DNA of 64,000 nt from Phlegmacium glaucopus (lineage: Eukaryota > Basidiomycota > Agaricomycetes > Agaricales > Cortinariaceae), in assembly GCA_015039465.1 (NCBI GenBank), contig MU130625.1, positions 159,490 through 223,489 on the forward strand, in the 5' to 3' direction. Below, piece by piece: positions 44,440 to 57,038 of this stretch. The notes beneath the pieces were generated by a model, which saw only the letters and a program-made list of their open reading frames with translations, was not told where the DNA came from and did no database searches. The position numbers were made by a program, and so were the translations under genes. Positions within the stretch are counted from its first letter, which is position 1; each line of letters begins with the position of its first letter.

Positions 44440-45730
44440 CCTCAAAGTGGGGTTGCACAATCCTCAGTATGTGTGACACCCGGTCACATGTGGTGACACA
44501 GTGTGACACAGCCAAATTCTTGAGACATCGCATTTGTGCTCTCCACACCTCTGAGATACAAAATAATTTGTGCTGTATTTAAGAATAAGAAGTAATTATA
44601 CATGCCTAAGATATTCCTTACAGGAAAAACATTATATTTGACCCAAAAATGCGAAATGAATGTCAATTGCCTGCCAAATATGAGGCTCCAAAGAGATTGG
44701 ACATTATCCCTTCAACCACAGCACCTATGAGCATGATTTGCAGAAGGATTTTGCTTATAATTTAAATTCAAATCGATCTACGAGTCCAAAATTTTAATTA
44801 GTCCCCCCTATGTCAAGATAGACCCTCAAAATGTGCACTTTAACATGATTAGGGGCCAGTAATTAAAATTTTAAACTCGTAGAATTGAAGCCATATACAA
44901 GTAGATTATTTTATCTCTGCAAATATAATCCTAAATCCCATCTGTTGTGAAGATAATAGCCCAAGAAGGCACAGGTGGAAGCAAGAGATGCACTGGTGAT
45001 TGTCATGGGTAAACTATAAAATTTTCCGGGTTTGGACCCATGGACATGTACATCTAAACATTCTCTACATTTTGCAATTTTATTTGTCCAGAATGGTGAA
45101 TAAATGAGTAATCTGTGGGCCCACCATGGTAGATCAATAATTGATGTGAGCAAGTTGAGTTGCCTAATTTGGACATATTTGATGAAGCAGGGCCACCATG
45201 CAGGAGGTGTAGCCAGGTCATTTCTCAACGGATTTCGATAAAACAAATTGCAAAAAATTCAGAAAAAAAAGAGCTACATGGCTCAAAGCAGAAAATTGTT
45301 GAAAATACACAAAATTCCTTGTGACAATTCCTAGAAGGATCTGAATATCCATACCCTTACCTTGTTCCTCATATCCTTCACTTAGGCCTCTTTAGCACTT
45401 GTAAGCTCATCCTTGATGAGGTTAGTAAGACTGGGGAGACATATTGCTGAGATGATGAGCAGGATTGGGAGGATGTGGATAATTGACATCAGAATGTATA
45501 AGATCTTGGTCATAATATTGCAATTTTCCCAGAATATTTCATTTATTTAGGGGTAATATTCAGGATTATTGTATTATATACACTATACTATGTATACTTT
45601 GCAAAAAAAATGGAGGGAAACAGTCAATAACTCAAGGAACTGCAACTGTATCAGTAAATGTGACACCAATGGCTGTGTCACACAGTGTGACTGGGTCAGG
45701 CTGTGGATTGTTCACCTCCACTCAAAGATA
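44440..45730. repeat. Family S repeat, shorter copy
   Basis: Starts with GTGGGGTTGCACAATCCTCAG, as at 3173 and 5478, and ends with GGCTGTGTCACACAGTGTGAC about 45670, as at 6777. The ends are inverted versions of each other (GTGTGACAC/GTGTCACAC). It lacks coding capacity and is internally deleted relative to 2953-6995. Confidence 0.7.
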
Positions 45731-47000
45731 AAAAATGCGCCACACATAACGAATACTTGTCATCCGAGTCTACAATGGTCTTCTTATTGTCATGGAACTC
45801 CATTTTATCTTTTGGTCACCCTTTATATTATAATTAACAGCCACTATATCGAATACTATCACTATAAAGGTCTATCACAACGCTTTATTTTCCTACCATG
45901 GCGACGCCCATCTATCATGGTTCCCCCGGGCCCCGATAACCTGCATGTTGGTTACCTTGATACAATGATTCTCTACAAGTATACCCCAACGCTTGCCTAA
46001 TTTTTATACCAGACAGCCTACCGCAGCATGCTGCTTGACACGTTCCCGAATGTTCCCTCTCTCATAATCCCCAGTGCCATCATCTTCTTGATAGCGCAGC
46101 ATGCCGCAATCGCCACCATACAGGAAGTCTCAATGCTTACTTGATTCATAGGCCTGATCATGACTGCCCAGCCTGATAAGACCTATTCACTTTCAATTGA
46201 CCTCGACAACTCCAACGCTTTACTTATTTCACGTTAATGAAACATCGCACACAGCAAACGTAACGCCAACGACATCCAGAAGGCTTCGCAAACTAAAACA
46301 CCCAGACGTTTCGTTTTCGTCATTTCCTGAAACCGTTGGGCCATTTTTCTAGTTCCGTAAGTGCTCGAAATTCAGATTCCCATTCGCCTTACCACATTGA
46401 TGTTGCAACTGCGGATCGAAACCGCCGAGACCGATGACCTCCTATGTTATCAAGGGAAAACGTGGATGGCCATGGGCATCTTTCGTAATAGCGAGTTCTT
46501 GAATATAAAGTGTTCTTCATTGCTTAAGGTTCCAAGTTTCTTTTTGGGTTAAAAGTTTCTGGTCGTTTCCTAAAACCCCGGTGTTTCGCCTTATAGTTGC
46601 TTGCATGGAGTCGTGTGTTTGTTCTGGATGACAGCGAAACTAGGTAAATTAAGCATGCCATAGTTCGCTACGAGATTTCAAGGCTGTCAGACGATACTCT
46701 TGCGTGATCCTCTGGTTCTTTGGAGTTCAATCCGAACGCTGCAATAGATCGGAGGTCCGATGTCAAAAAATGATGCTTTGCACTTCAGTGCTAACGTGAG
46801 GAGCAAATTAACCCTTCCAGGCATCACATACAAAGTCCCAACATGCAGAAAAGAGTGTTGTGGTAATGGGCCACCAGGAATTTGGCCACGCTAGGAGTCC
46901 CGAGTCAAAAAATTTAATAATTCGTACGGTGTCTCCAAGACTTCGATTAAATAACCTTTGCTCACTGTAATGTTTATACGCAGCAAATGTTTCGGAAACA
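45731..47000. other. Intergenic, no gene recognised
   Basis: Base composition changes here from repeat-like to more balanced host DNA. Short open frames exist (for example 46361-46552 plus), but none resembles a known protein or has clear splice structure. Confidence 0.5.
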
Positions 47001-48846
47001 TCAAACCCCTAGAACCTCCTGACCATCTCGCTTGTGTATCTTACCACCTTTCATCACAAATTTGACCCCATCCACTAGTGCTCTCTCAAATTCCTCCACC
47101 GTCCCATCCAACTTACCTTCAATCCCAATCAAATCACCTGCCCATCCAGGACAGATAAGGCCAAATGGCACTCCCCTGTCCAAAATATTACCCTGAACCA
47201 AATCGCTCGCCTGCAAGTTTGTAACATTCCGTATACGTCTGTCTCCTTCGCCTCCCTCCCACTCCCTCCCTCTTACGCACTTCCACCCACCATACGTCGC
47301 CCAACTGAGGACGTTATCCCATGGTGCCCCGAGCTGACGCATAAGTACTAATTCAAGCGCGTTTGCGCCATGAGGAAAAACGCCTGTATCACCACCACAA
47401 GCAATGTTCTCCATTCCGATTCTGAGAGCTTCAGAAAACGACATCTTGCATCTTTCCCAAGTCTTTCGGCTTTCGGCCGAACCTGACAACGCCGTGGTGT
47501 AATAAGCAGCAAGTGTTGGGACCCAAATGGTCGTTCCGTTCGCTTTGACAAATTTTCGAAGGAGATTCTTGTTGTTGTCCTCTATGTCATAGATTTCTGA
47601 GCCGTGTTCGATGCTGTCAACGCCAAGGTCCAGTAGTGTATCAATTGAGCCGGATGTATTAGCATGTGCAGCTACTTTCACGCCTCTTGCATGAGCTGTC
47701 GCAATAATAGCTGAGAGTTCTTCAGTATTAAAAGTTGCGATGGATGTGGCGCCGACCGCAGGAAAAACATCTCCCATACGTGAACGGCAACGGTAATCTA
47801 AATAACTCAGATAAGATTCTAGAATCGACGGGTACCTCTAGACTTTCTGCTTACCTGCGTAGATCTATACAAAGAACGTTAATTGTAGTCGAATTCCGTA
47901 GAGATGAAGGATGCTACCCACCTTAATCCAATCAGCGCCAGCGCCAATCTGCTTCCTCACTTCTCGTACGCACGCATCTACTCCATCTACTGATTCTGCG
48001 CCTTTGATACCATCAATGCCTTCCTGGGCAGGATAAAGGGTACTTTTCGGCCCTATAGGTTGAAGATAGTTCATGCAAGGGGTTCTGACCACGAATCATA
48101 TGAAGGTTCACCATACGATCCCGTAGAAATCAAAGCACGAGTTGCACAGTAATATCTAGGCCCAGGGATGAGAGCATTTCTTCCGGAGAGACATTTCCTC
48201 AACCCAATATCTGAATCGAAGGCTCCCTCAGTACCGAGATCCCTAAAACATGAATGTTGAGATTTTGAGAGAATCACGACGGATCATAAAGGCAACGCTC
48301 TACGGCGTGATGGGGTATTGTCTGCCAGGTAACGAACGACATACCTCACCGTTGTAAATCCAGCTAACAACGTCCTCCGAGCATGCACTGTGGCTCTCAC
48401 TGTTCGTTCCGCCAGACTTTCCTGGGTTAACTGATCCTCCCACGACTTCTCAGAGTACGGATGAAGGAATACTGTTTATTGGATAAATTCAGCCACCTGT
48501 CGATTGAGGGTCGCCACAAGAGCTCACAATGTACATGGACATCGATCAAGCCAGGTAATATGACTAGATGGCTGAGGTCAATCTTGATTATCTCAATGTT
48601 CTGACCGTTTTCGTTTTCCGAAGCCTCCACTTCCAGTTTTGATTTCACATCGAGCACAATACCCAGATCGCGGTCAATAGTAATGACTTGATTTGAAGCG
48701 AGTGTCCGTCTGAGAGGATCAAAGAGTTTCCCTGCAAGTATTTGGTAGACTCGCTTAGTTGGAGGACTCGAAGACTCTGAGGAATGAGCTGACTTGGTAG
48801 AAGTCATCTGTTCATCGTGCGCAGCAAGTAGCCGGCGCTGCGGCAT
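47001..48846 (-). CDS. Amidohydrolase-superfamily enzyme (imidazolonepropionase-like subgroup)
   Basis: Six exons: 48846-48528, 48471-48345, 48242-48112, 48052-47922, 47864-47855 (10 nt) and 47797-47001. All five introns (56, 102, 59, 57, 57 bp) are GT-AG and restore one 504-residue frame. Metal ligands of the superfamily are visible: H104 and H106 in LPGLIDVHVH, K236 in GADWIK (the carboxylated-lysine position), H284 in VKVAAHANTS, H304 in DSIEHGSE and D376 in GGDTGVFPHG. The C-terminal small beta domain ends FVMKGGKIHKRDGQE. The N-terminus has a short Ser-rich leader and no signal peptide. Relatives hydrolyse cyclic amides or act as metal-dependent dipeptidases; the substrate here cannot be told. 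It appears intact and is not linked to the transposons. Confidence 0.92.
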
Positions 48847-51800
48847 TACTATTAGAACTCCGATAAAAATATCGTGAGATAGAAGGGCTCTGAGGCTGAA
48901 TGCACAATGGATTCACCAAATCGCAGAGTCTTCTGCAAACTTATCATCGAGGAAGGCCGAATATCTAATACTTGATATGCACTCGCGAAGGATGCAACGT
49001 TTTATCTAAGATTTCGCAACTTCTGAGTCTAAGAAACGATCGGTCCTCCAAAAGTCGACGAAAATATTAACGTTTGAAGGCAGCTTGGCGTGTACACAGA
49101 AGCGGATAGCCGGTCGGATTCGAGAACGAGGGGATTGTTACCAGTCTGATCCGTCGTTCTTAATTGTTTTGGGCTTCCTCTGTTGGACGACGGGGAAGAA
49201 GCTCTGAAAGGGAAGGGTTTCTGCAAAGTGAGCCCGATATATCCTTGTAATGACTTGATTCATAACAGCCTTTCGTAGCTCACGAACGTTGTAAGGACCG
49301 CACCAACCATAATCCCTGCGTTGCTCGCGCTATTTTGGCTTTTACTATTTGGTCGCGTCCTGTGATTCATAGACTCATCACGGTTGCGGAGATGTATATT
49401 GGTTAACAAGTGGAATATTCGACTGATTCCTTGAAGTGATTCACGGTGACCGGTCCACCACCTACATATAAACCAAGGGTCATTCGACTTTACTGTAAGT
49501 GAAACCCGATAAATGACACTTACCTACCACTGAGAGAAAAGCATAACGCAAACAGGGAAGATCCTCTCAGCGCATCCTCCCTCCGACGAAAGATCTCCCA
49601 TTTCAGGAATTGCTTGTTCCTCAACGTCATCGTGTAGATGATCAAGGAGACTATCGTCCAGGATCAGTGAAGCAGAATGGAAGGAAGGAAGGAACCTTTG
49701 ATTATTTCACTTTCATAGTGATTGCCCGTTGCTGCTTCGTTCTGGCTATTCCATGTACATGTGAATGGCATTAGATTCCTTCCTTCCTTCCATTCACAAA
49801 CTAGAAACTATTGCAAAGAAATGCCTGCATAGGACAAAATCGACCAAAATACTTGTTAAATCGCAGTCTTATATAATATGAACAAGGAAAATTAAGTGAA
49901 TGAAGGTAGGGCTTTGCAAAGGAACTGACACGATGGTGGGGCAAGCCTAGACTCCATCAATGAAAGAAGGCCTGAACGCACCCTGGTGTCGACTTTCCAT
50001 TAATGAAAGCCATTCACCTGCCCATGAGAGGATAAAGGTTCAGTGCGAGAAGGCCAGAGTTGCCAGGTGTCCTGAAAGCTATGCAAATTCCAAGGCGTCA
50101 GCAAACGCGAGATGGAAGAGGGGGAGGGATATACGATGCTCTTTTACTGACTTCACTTTGGTACTTCGTTCACACCCCCATGCATTCACAGCCGTTGCCG
50201 TTTACTTCAACACTAAACGTGATGACGGTCCGTAAATACAAGGAGTTTCGTGCCGATAGAAGATAGGCAAACATTGGTGCGGGGTGCGATCTCGGAGTTA
50301 GGGAAACTTGAATTAGTGATACATGGTTCTTGATAACCCCGAAGATGGCAACAATAACCAGTAGCAGTAAACCCTCAGATGTTCTGGTACTAGAAGAACC
50401 GACTAGAATCACCCAGAAGATGGAGATCTGTGAAGCGAGAAGGTTGGTTGACGAGAAAAGGTTGTTTGACCTCTACCCCTTGCTTGTCATCGCGGCTATA
50501 GCCCCCTACCCATAACAAGGCATGCTCCGGTTGAGAATATGTTGGAAGAATCCTCCCCCCTTCAACATCCAAGTCGGACGTTGTGTTATTGCTGTCAAGA
50601 TATCCTAGAGCATCTAAAAGGGACAAAATAGCAACCCCTGCATCAGGGGCTTCACAATTTGCCTTTTTACGCTTGTGCAAAGGGAATTCAACTTTGGAAA
50701 TTTTTCAACAAGTCAAAAGAGTCAGGACTGTCAGGTGCCCAAACTAAAAAAAAGGAGGAAATTCAGTCATAAAAATAGTGCTAATTTTTTTAACTTGTCA
50801 TAGTCACAAACAAAAACCGGACAAGTAAACTACTCTGTGAACTTAGTGATGCCACTGATGCGGTCCTCCCCGTAACACGTTTACGACAACTTGACCCCAT
50901 AAACTGGCACTTGCTTGTTTGCTAGTGAGAATGCGGAACTCGGGCCTCTGGAATCTCCTCACGACTACCCCCCAATAATAATCTCTCTGGGGTTCAAAGA
51001 GATGTCTTCCCGCTTTTCAGATAACTTGAGAGAGAACTCTCGACTCGCATTTTGAGTCCAGAGCAGAATAATGGCGCTCTCTTTTTGCTGATTTCAACAA
51101 CAGAATACGAAGGAGAACTCAGAAGATCGCCTACTATGCGATGTTTCGCCAATTCAGTCGCCGTAAGTCATCCCCCTCAACGACACACATCCTCGCACAC
51201 CACTCCCTCTGGACCCTAATTCGAGTCATCCTCCGATCCTCGGATTCGAAACGTTATGACACTGTCAACAACTACGGCCTTTGTCATATTCGGATTCTGA
51301 TGGTTGACAATACCGCCTTACGGTATGATATCGATTCAGCCACTGGCACTTACTCATTCGTACATCCATTGATTTCGTCAGAAAAGGGTCTGTCCGTATA
51401 CCGACATGCGCCAATCTTATTGAATAAAATTCACATTTGGAGATAATTCTTTGAACTTTATTTTGTCAAAACGTCGCCGTTAATGTCCTGTATACACAGG
51501 ACGATATCAGCCGCCACCAGACCAAGGTCGTGGTAAGCTTACCCATAGCTCAAGAGTCAGAGGAGGTTGCTTTACGTGTCAATGCATGTCAGGTAAGTAA
51601 TTGCAAACCTCCGCCGTCGTCAAGAGAACGTGAGACTCAAAATCGTCTATGCCGCACTGACATCCCTCCAAAATCCAGGCCTAACTGGTAACCTGGCCGT
51701 CTGGCCCTGGTCCGCTGTCCAGCACTCAGAAGTTCACACACCTACTGCTATGTTTAGCACTTTATCTTACCTCATTGCTATGTTTAGAACAAACGCCGTC

Positions 51801-53918
51801 TCAGTTGCACCGTGATGCTCGTGATGCCCTTCCAAAAATCAGAAGGTCTAATCTTCGAGCTTCGTTTTCACAGGAACTACCCTTGTCACAGGGAAAAGGA
51901 AACACGGGCATGAATATCCGATAGGGTTTTGCTAAGTCATTTTGAAGGGAAAAAAAACCATAAAATAAATGTCCATTCACCCTCCGTCACGGGGATTGTA
52001 CAACAAGGAAAACATTTCAAGGTGACTTCTTTCAGCACTTAGGTAACTAAAGGGCTAAACCACGCTTGTAGACCGCCCAGACGGGGAAGGATGAATGGGT
52101 TAGACGGACTATTATTATCGGAGCCGTAAACCTTCTGGCATGCATTCATACATTGAAGTTTCATAAAAAAAAAAACTAAGGCCTTCCGTCTTCCCTGGCT
52201 TCCCAATCCAATATCTACCCAAAAGTCGACTTCCCCGTCGTTGTAAATGAATGAGTTCTTACTTCTTCTAATATCCGCTCTCCAATTCAATCAAAATTCA
52301 ATTCTTTTTTTTAATTTGATGAAAAAGACAAAATATCCATTTTAGGTGGCAGTTCTTTTTTACAATGCATTGTTGAATGCAACCTATGACCGTATGTATA
52401 TGTAGTACTTATGGAGGCTTGCCTGCCTACCTTCCGCCTACTCAAAAAAGTGAAAAAACGTAAACAACCGACGGCGTCTGGCAGCTAGTAATTGAATCAA
52501 TCAATAGTCAGCCGCTAAAATGAAAATCTGTCTAGAGGTCGAGACCTTAGTACAATTTTTTACAGTTCATGCTTTCATGAAAAGAGGTTCTAAACCGATG
52601 TTTATTGTACTTCTTGGTAATTCAATAAGATTTGACGCAAAGAACTCGGATACGGACTCGCTCGGACGCGCGAATGATGGTACATGTACATATATCATCG
52701 TATCATCTGCCAATTGGCCAGAGCCACGGTATTTACCCATGCTAATCCAAAACGCCGCCGTTCTTTATACTAAAGGTACTTATGTAGTAAAAGGATGCTA
52801 CTTTACACGGGATTGCCGATCATTTGAATCATTCATTGAATTCAAATCCAAATTGTGGGCGTGTTGTTGTTATATATGCGCAATGCAAGGGTATGTAAGG
52901 TTTCTTTCTGTATAGGATGGGTTGGTTCAACCCCAAGATATCAAACTACATACATACACGGGGAAGAATAGTGTCCAAATCGATACTAGTAATAACGCAT
53001 AAGTGTTAACCTACAAACTAATACTAAGTAGTAGTAGTAGTAGTAGTGTGATACGAAGGAGTGTATATGCGCGGAGAATGCAGCCTTTAGTCTATGGATA
53101 TAGATGGTGAATGGATTTTAGTCATGTGTTGGCGCAGGCGTGTATATATGCGTGTGGGGTATGCAGACTAGCTCTAGATGTGGATATAGATGTTGAATGT
53201 GGGTAGATGCCTTGATGCGGCTATGATTGATGATAGGTACTTGTGAAGTAGTATCGGACTTGGGTATAATGAGCGTAGGAACGAGCGCGTCAAAGGTATC
53301 ATGAAGGGTATTGATTCTTGGAGTGAGAGAATTCGATAGGGGATGGGAAGGAGGCCGGGGGGGCTGATAGTACGCACATTGATAATGTTAAATAAGGGGT
53401 CGCAGAAAGAGTAATCACAATGCATTCATGGGCGAATACAAAGCTATCCGTGGGTTGAACACAGACATAGGCTCCGAGCAATATTTGGGAACAAATTTTG
53501 ATTGTCTTGAAGCAAGGTCGTTGTAGTGATTGGTGGTAACGTGAATGGGAGAGGTTTGAAGGATGATGGCGTTGAAGAGGGTATTGAAGATATTGAGATG
53601 GCGTTAACGATGGTGGTAAAGATGAACAGAAACAGGAAGGGGGAAAAGAGTGAAACAGAAAAGAAACCGAAACCGAATCAAAAAAAAACAACAAAAAACA
53701 ACAAGCAAGAACGGGAGCTCCGAGGCCAGAGAAGACTATAAATCAAATTAGATCAATGGACTTTGAAGAGAAATAAACTGGATAGGAAAGAGAAAGACAG
53801 ACAAGAGAAAGCGAGGGAAGAAGAAATCAAAATGAAAAGAGAAGAAGGAAATCAGAAAAAACAGATAGATCGCGCAAAAAAGAAATCCGAGACAACACGC
53901 CAGGCCACGCCTAGCACA
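48847..53918. other. 5 kb intergenic region, no gene recognised
   Basis: Only short open frames occur. Candidates I could not support: 49029-49226 minus, 51141-51446 plus, an exon-like open stretch at about 51459-51644 plus (AVNVLYTQDDISRHQTKVVV), and 52520-52915 plus (131 codons, MKICLEVETLVQFF). A 20-bp inverted repeat of GGAA units lies at 49675-49694 and 49776-49795. A short AGT trinucleotide run is at 53027-53047. Confidence 0.5.
52520..52915 (+). CDS. Possible small hypothetical ORF, 131 codons
   Basis: An open frame from ATG to TAG beginning MKICLEVETLVQFFTVHAF, with a cysteine cluster near the end (WACCCYICAMQG). No family, signal peptide or intron is recognised and it has no conserved neighbour. 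It may be chance. It is listed because it is among the longest plus-strand frames in the 48.9-53.9 kb gap. Confidence 0.15.
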   Translation: MKICLEVETLVQFFTVHAFMKRGSKPMFIVLLGNSIRFDAKNSDTDSLGRANDGTCTYIIVSSANWPEPRYLPMLIQNAAVLYTKGTYVVKGCYFTRDCRSFESFIEFKSKLWACCCYICAMQGYVRFLSV

Positions 53919-56900
53919 TTACGCTCCCGAACTAACAGGAGCCTGAGCCGCTTGCTCTCCACTTGCCCTCCTACCCATAACAAACGCACCACCCCAAGTC
54001 GGTCTCAAGGGATCAGAAGCAGCCAATCTCCACTCTCCAACAAAATTATTTTCTCCAACAATATATCCGAATATGAAGATGTTTGAATTGTTATTGTTGC
54101 TGGCTGCGGGCTGTTCGTGAAGAGGGGGAAGGGTTTTGGTTAGCCTTGGAAGGAATGGATGGAGAAAAGGAGGGGGGACGTACGGTACTCCTTAATATCC
54201 CGATTAACCCATCCCAAGGTCTTATACGACCGTACATCGTATATTGATGCCAAATCGTATGTCTGGGCCCCGTCTAAAAAAAAGATGTCAGTAATTGTCC
54301 AAGAAAAAAAAGATGTCAGTAATTGTCCAAGAAAAAAAAGAGAGAGAAATAAAGAAACCCACCTCGCCACTCAACAAAATATCTCCAACACCCATACATT
54401 CGACTCCAATCCTAGATTTATCATACAATCTTCTCGTCGGTTCTAGAGTCGTCATCTCTGATGGATTGTAACTTCCTGGTTCGCCGTAAGGTTTGTCGTC
54501 GCCGAACGTCATGATTGGGGAAAGGGAAGAAGAACGTTGGGTTTGAGGCGGCGACGAAGGAGATAAAGATGAAGTTGCCTCTGCGACTGCTCTGTCGATA
54601 CCTTCGAAATCGATGTTCAAACCGGTTACATCTAGATCTTGCATTTCCTCATCTCCTTCCTCCTCTCCCTCCTCTCCCTCCTCCTCCCCCTCCTCCTCCA
54701 CTGCCTCTTCCATATCCGCCTCATAATACATATCCCTATCCCCATCCCAATCAGTCCCCATCCGTCCATAAGACCTCAACCCACGATCCAACACCCTCTT
54801 TGAATATTCTTCAGCCTTCTTCCTTTCAAGACGTATCAATACTTCGCGTTGGACACAACGCGGGCATTTAAGCGGGTCAGAGGTGTCGACGCTGGGGTTG
54901 GGGTTGGTACCAGAAGTGGAGATCGGCGTGAAAGCGTGGGCAGAAATCGAATCACCCATTTCCAACCCTCGATGCGTGGACGTTTTTTCGGGGTCATACG
55001 TTTCATACACATATGCATTCATCTTCTCCGCCTGCCCCTGTCTCCTTCTGACCCCACCCAAAGCCAAGCACTCCGACGCTTCAGGTTTATTCAGGACACT
55101 TCTAATATCTGGGGCTTGGAAATCAACTGCACAGATGATTTTATCTCTCTTCGAGTTTGGTCCGGTCGTAGTTGGCATTTTGGCAAATGAAACACCACCT
55201 ACGTGACCTGGAAACCAAGCATTTGACATACTATAATCTATGATGTTGATTTCGGGGGTTGGGAGGGAGAGAGCGAGTGCTTCGGAGGGTTGGGGTTGGG
55301 GGTCGTCGGCAGCAGCGTCGACGTTGATGTCTTCATTTTCGTCAGCGTCAGCGGCGGCATGTGCCTGCTGATTCGTGGGCTGACGCCTAGTTACGAATAC
55401 CAGAGGCGCAGGTACGGGTACGACTCCGCATCTTCCTGTTTGTGATACAATCCGGAGGGAGGTAGAAGTGGAGCTAGCGTTAGGAGTGAAAGACGAAGTA
55501 GCAGTAGTATAAGGATGAGAGTCGTTGTCGGCAGATCCTTGAGGGCATTCACATATCTTATGATGTTCTTGTACATCTAAAAAGACAGGTTTCATTAATA
55601 AACCGATAGATCCTTCAGTGAAGAGATGTGGACGATGTTCATCTGGTATGCCTGGGTAATAAATGTTTGGGTGTCGGAGGAAGTGGACGAATAGGGTTCC
55701 TTGTGGGAGCTATGAAAGGTGTCGTTAGTATAGAAAAAAGGAAAGGAAAACAGAATACTACATATTCCTTGCCGTGCCAACTCCCTCTCATACTCCCCAA
55801 TTTAAACACATCGCCGGGTAGATACTTTGGCCTTTGAACTGTACAAGCCCCGCATAACAACCTCCGCCACCATTCTGTATCCCAAACCTTACTCTCCTCC
55901 CATCCCTCCTCCATCTCATCCCCATCGCTTCCTTCAACACCATCGCTACCTACGCGTCTCGGACATCCGGTATCCCAATCCCATCTGACAACTCTACACA
56001 ACCTCGCTGCTGGATTTTTATTAATCTCCCTATAATCCTCTTGAGTAATCCCCACGACACCTTCTCCAGGACCTTGAGGTAGATGAGGTGGAGCTCTGGT
56101 CGGAGACATTTCTTTCCTTGCTACGAATAATAATTTTGCTGCTATGGTTATGATGGGTGCTGATATGGGCATGCGAGCGTTGAAATAGGGGGCGTTTATG
56201 GGTGGAATTTGGATGTAGATAGGGTAAGGAGTTGCAGGGGATAGGGTTGTGATGAGGGGTTGTTGGTGGTAGGGATTTCGAGTGTCGAGGGGGAGATTGA
56301 AGTGGTTTGGAGGGGCGGAAGCGGAGGCGTACTGTAAAGATTAGAGGTTATATTTTAGAATGGATTGAAATAGGGAGGGACGACGTACACGATGGGGAAG
56401 AACGACGTAGGGCAATGTAAGAAGTATTATCTGTTCTCTGGCTGCAGGCGACTCTGCCAATAGTTTTTCTAAAGAATGAATCAATACCCGAACGACCAAG
56501 AAATAAAAGGGGAATGAGAGATACCTTTTGTCAAAGTCATCCACATCAACCACAACGCCAAAGAATTGTTAGCACTGTCCAGAGGCCAACCTTGGTTCGA
56601 CTCTCTGCCTTCCCACAACCTGGTCATAACGAACTTATCGACATAGGCATCCAAACCAGCATGTTGAAGTTGTGCATAGTTTTTGCCATCGTTGTTAAGC
56701 ATAAGGATATAGGAAGCCCATAAGGTGTCGTCGACCACTGATTCTGTTTCTGCGACGTCTGCTCTACGGATTTCTTTTAAAAGAAAACAGCAGCGGATGA
56801 GTTCATCTGCGAGATCGCGATCTCGTGGATGAAAGGAACGACGATTGATAGCCCGTACGTCGAACTTGAATCGACATAGTTTCGCCAGGAATTGTTTAGA

Positions 56901-57038
56901 AGTTACGATGGCGTTGAAGGAGCGACAGGTGAGAGCGATGGGGAGTAAACCGTGAGGAGGACCAAGAGGTTGATCTGCCAATAGAATGAAGGAAAACTGA
57001 GATATTATTTCGAGTGGTAGTTTGGAGAAGAGAGACAT
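53919..57038 (-). CDS. F-box domain protein
   Basis: Six exons: 57038-56525, 56468-56389, 56331-55762, 55709-54363, 54273-54184 and 54110-53919. The GT-AG introns of 56, 57, 52, 89 and 73 bp join one 930-residue frame. The F-box is N-terminal (MSLFSKLPLEIISQFSF, then LLPIALTCRSFNAIV). Then come SYILMLNNDGKNYAQL, WLMWMTLTK, ITIAAKLLFVARKE, ITQEDYREINKNPAARL, KYLPGDVFKLGSMRGSWHGK and GLLMKPVFLDVQEH. An acidic run is at about residues 718-745. The C-terminal part has the pattern MYGRIRPWDGLIGILR and FGYIVGENNFVGEWR. This layout matches long Agaricomycete F-box proteins, which probably act as substrate adaptors of SCF ubiquitin ligases. An upstream in-frame ATG at 57122 is possible, but MSLF fits the family start. 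Confidence 0.85.
54274..54362 (-). repeat. Tandem duplication inside intron 4 of the F-box gene
   Basis: About 28 bp (TTGGACAATTACTGACATC plus a T tract) is present twice in tandem. This duplicates the TACTGAC branch site and pyrimidine tract, while only the downstream copy is followed by the AG used. Confidence 0.8.

Noticed and set aside
47200..47300. Possible intron in the last amidohydrolase exon (GTGCGTAAGAGG)
   Set aside because: The frame is open across it, and the peptide (GGWKCVRGREWEGGEGDRR) fits the family's continuous sequence.
54515..55206. Plus-strand frames over the F-box gene
   Set aside because: Shadows of the minus-strand exon 4. The proline-rich run is the complement of its acidic stretch.
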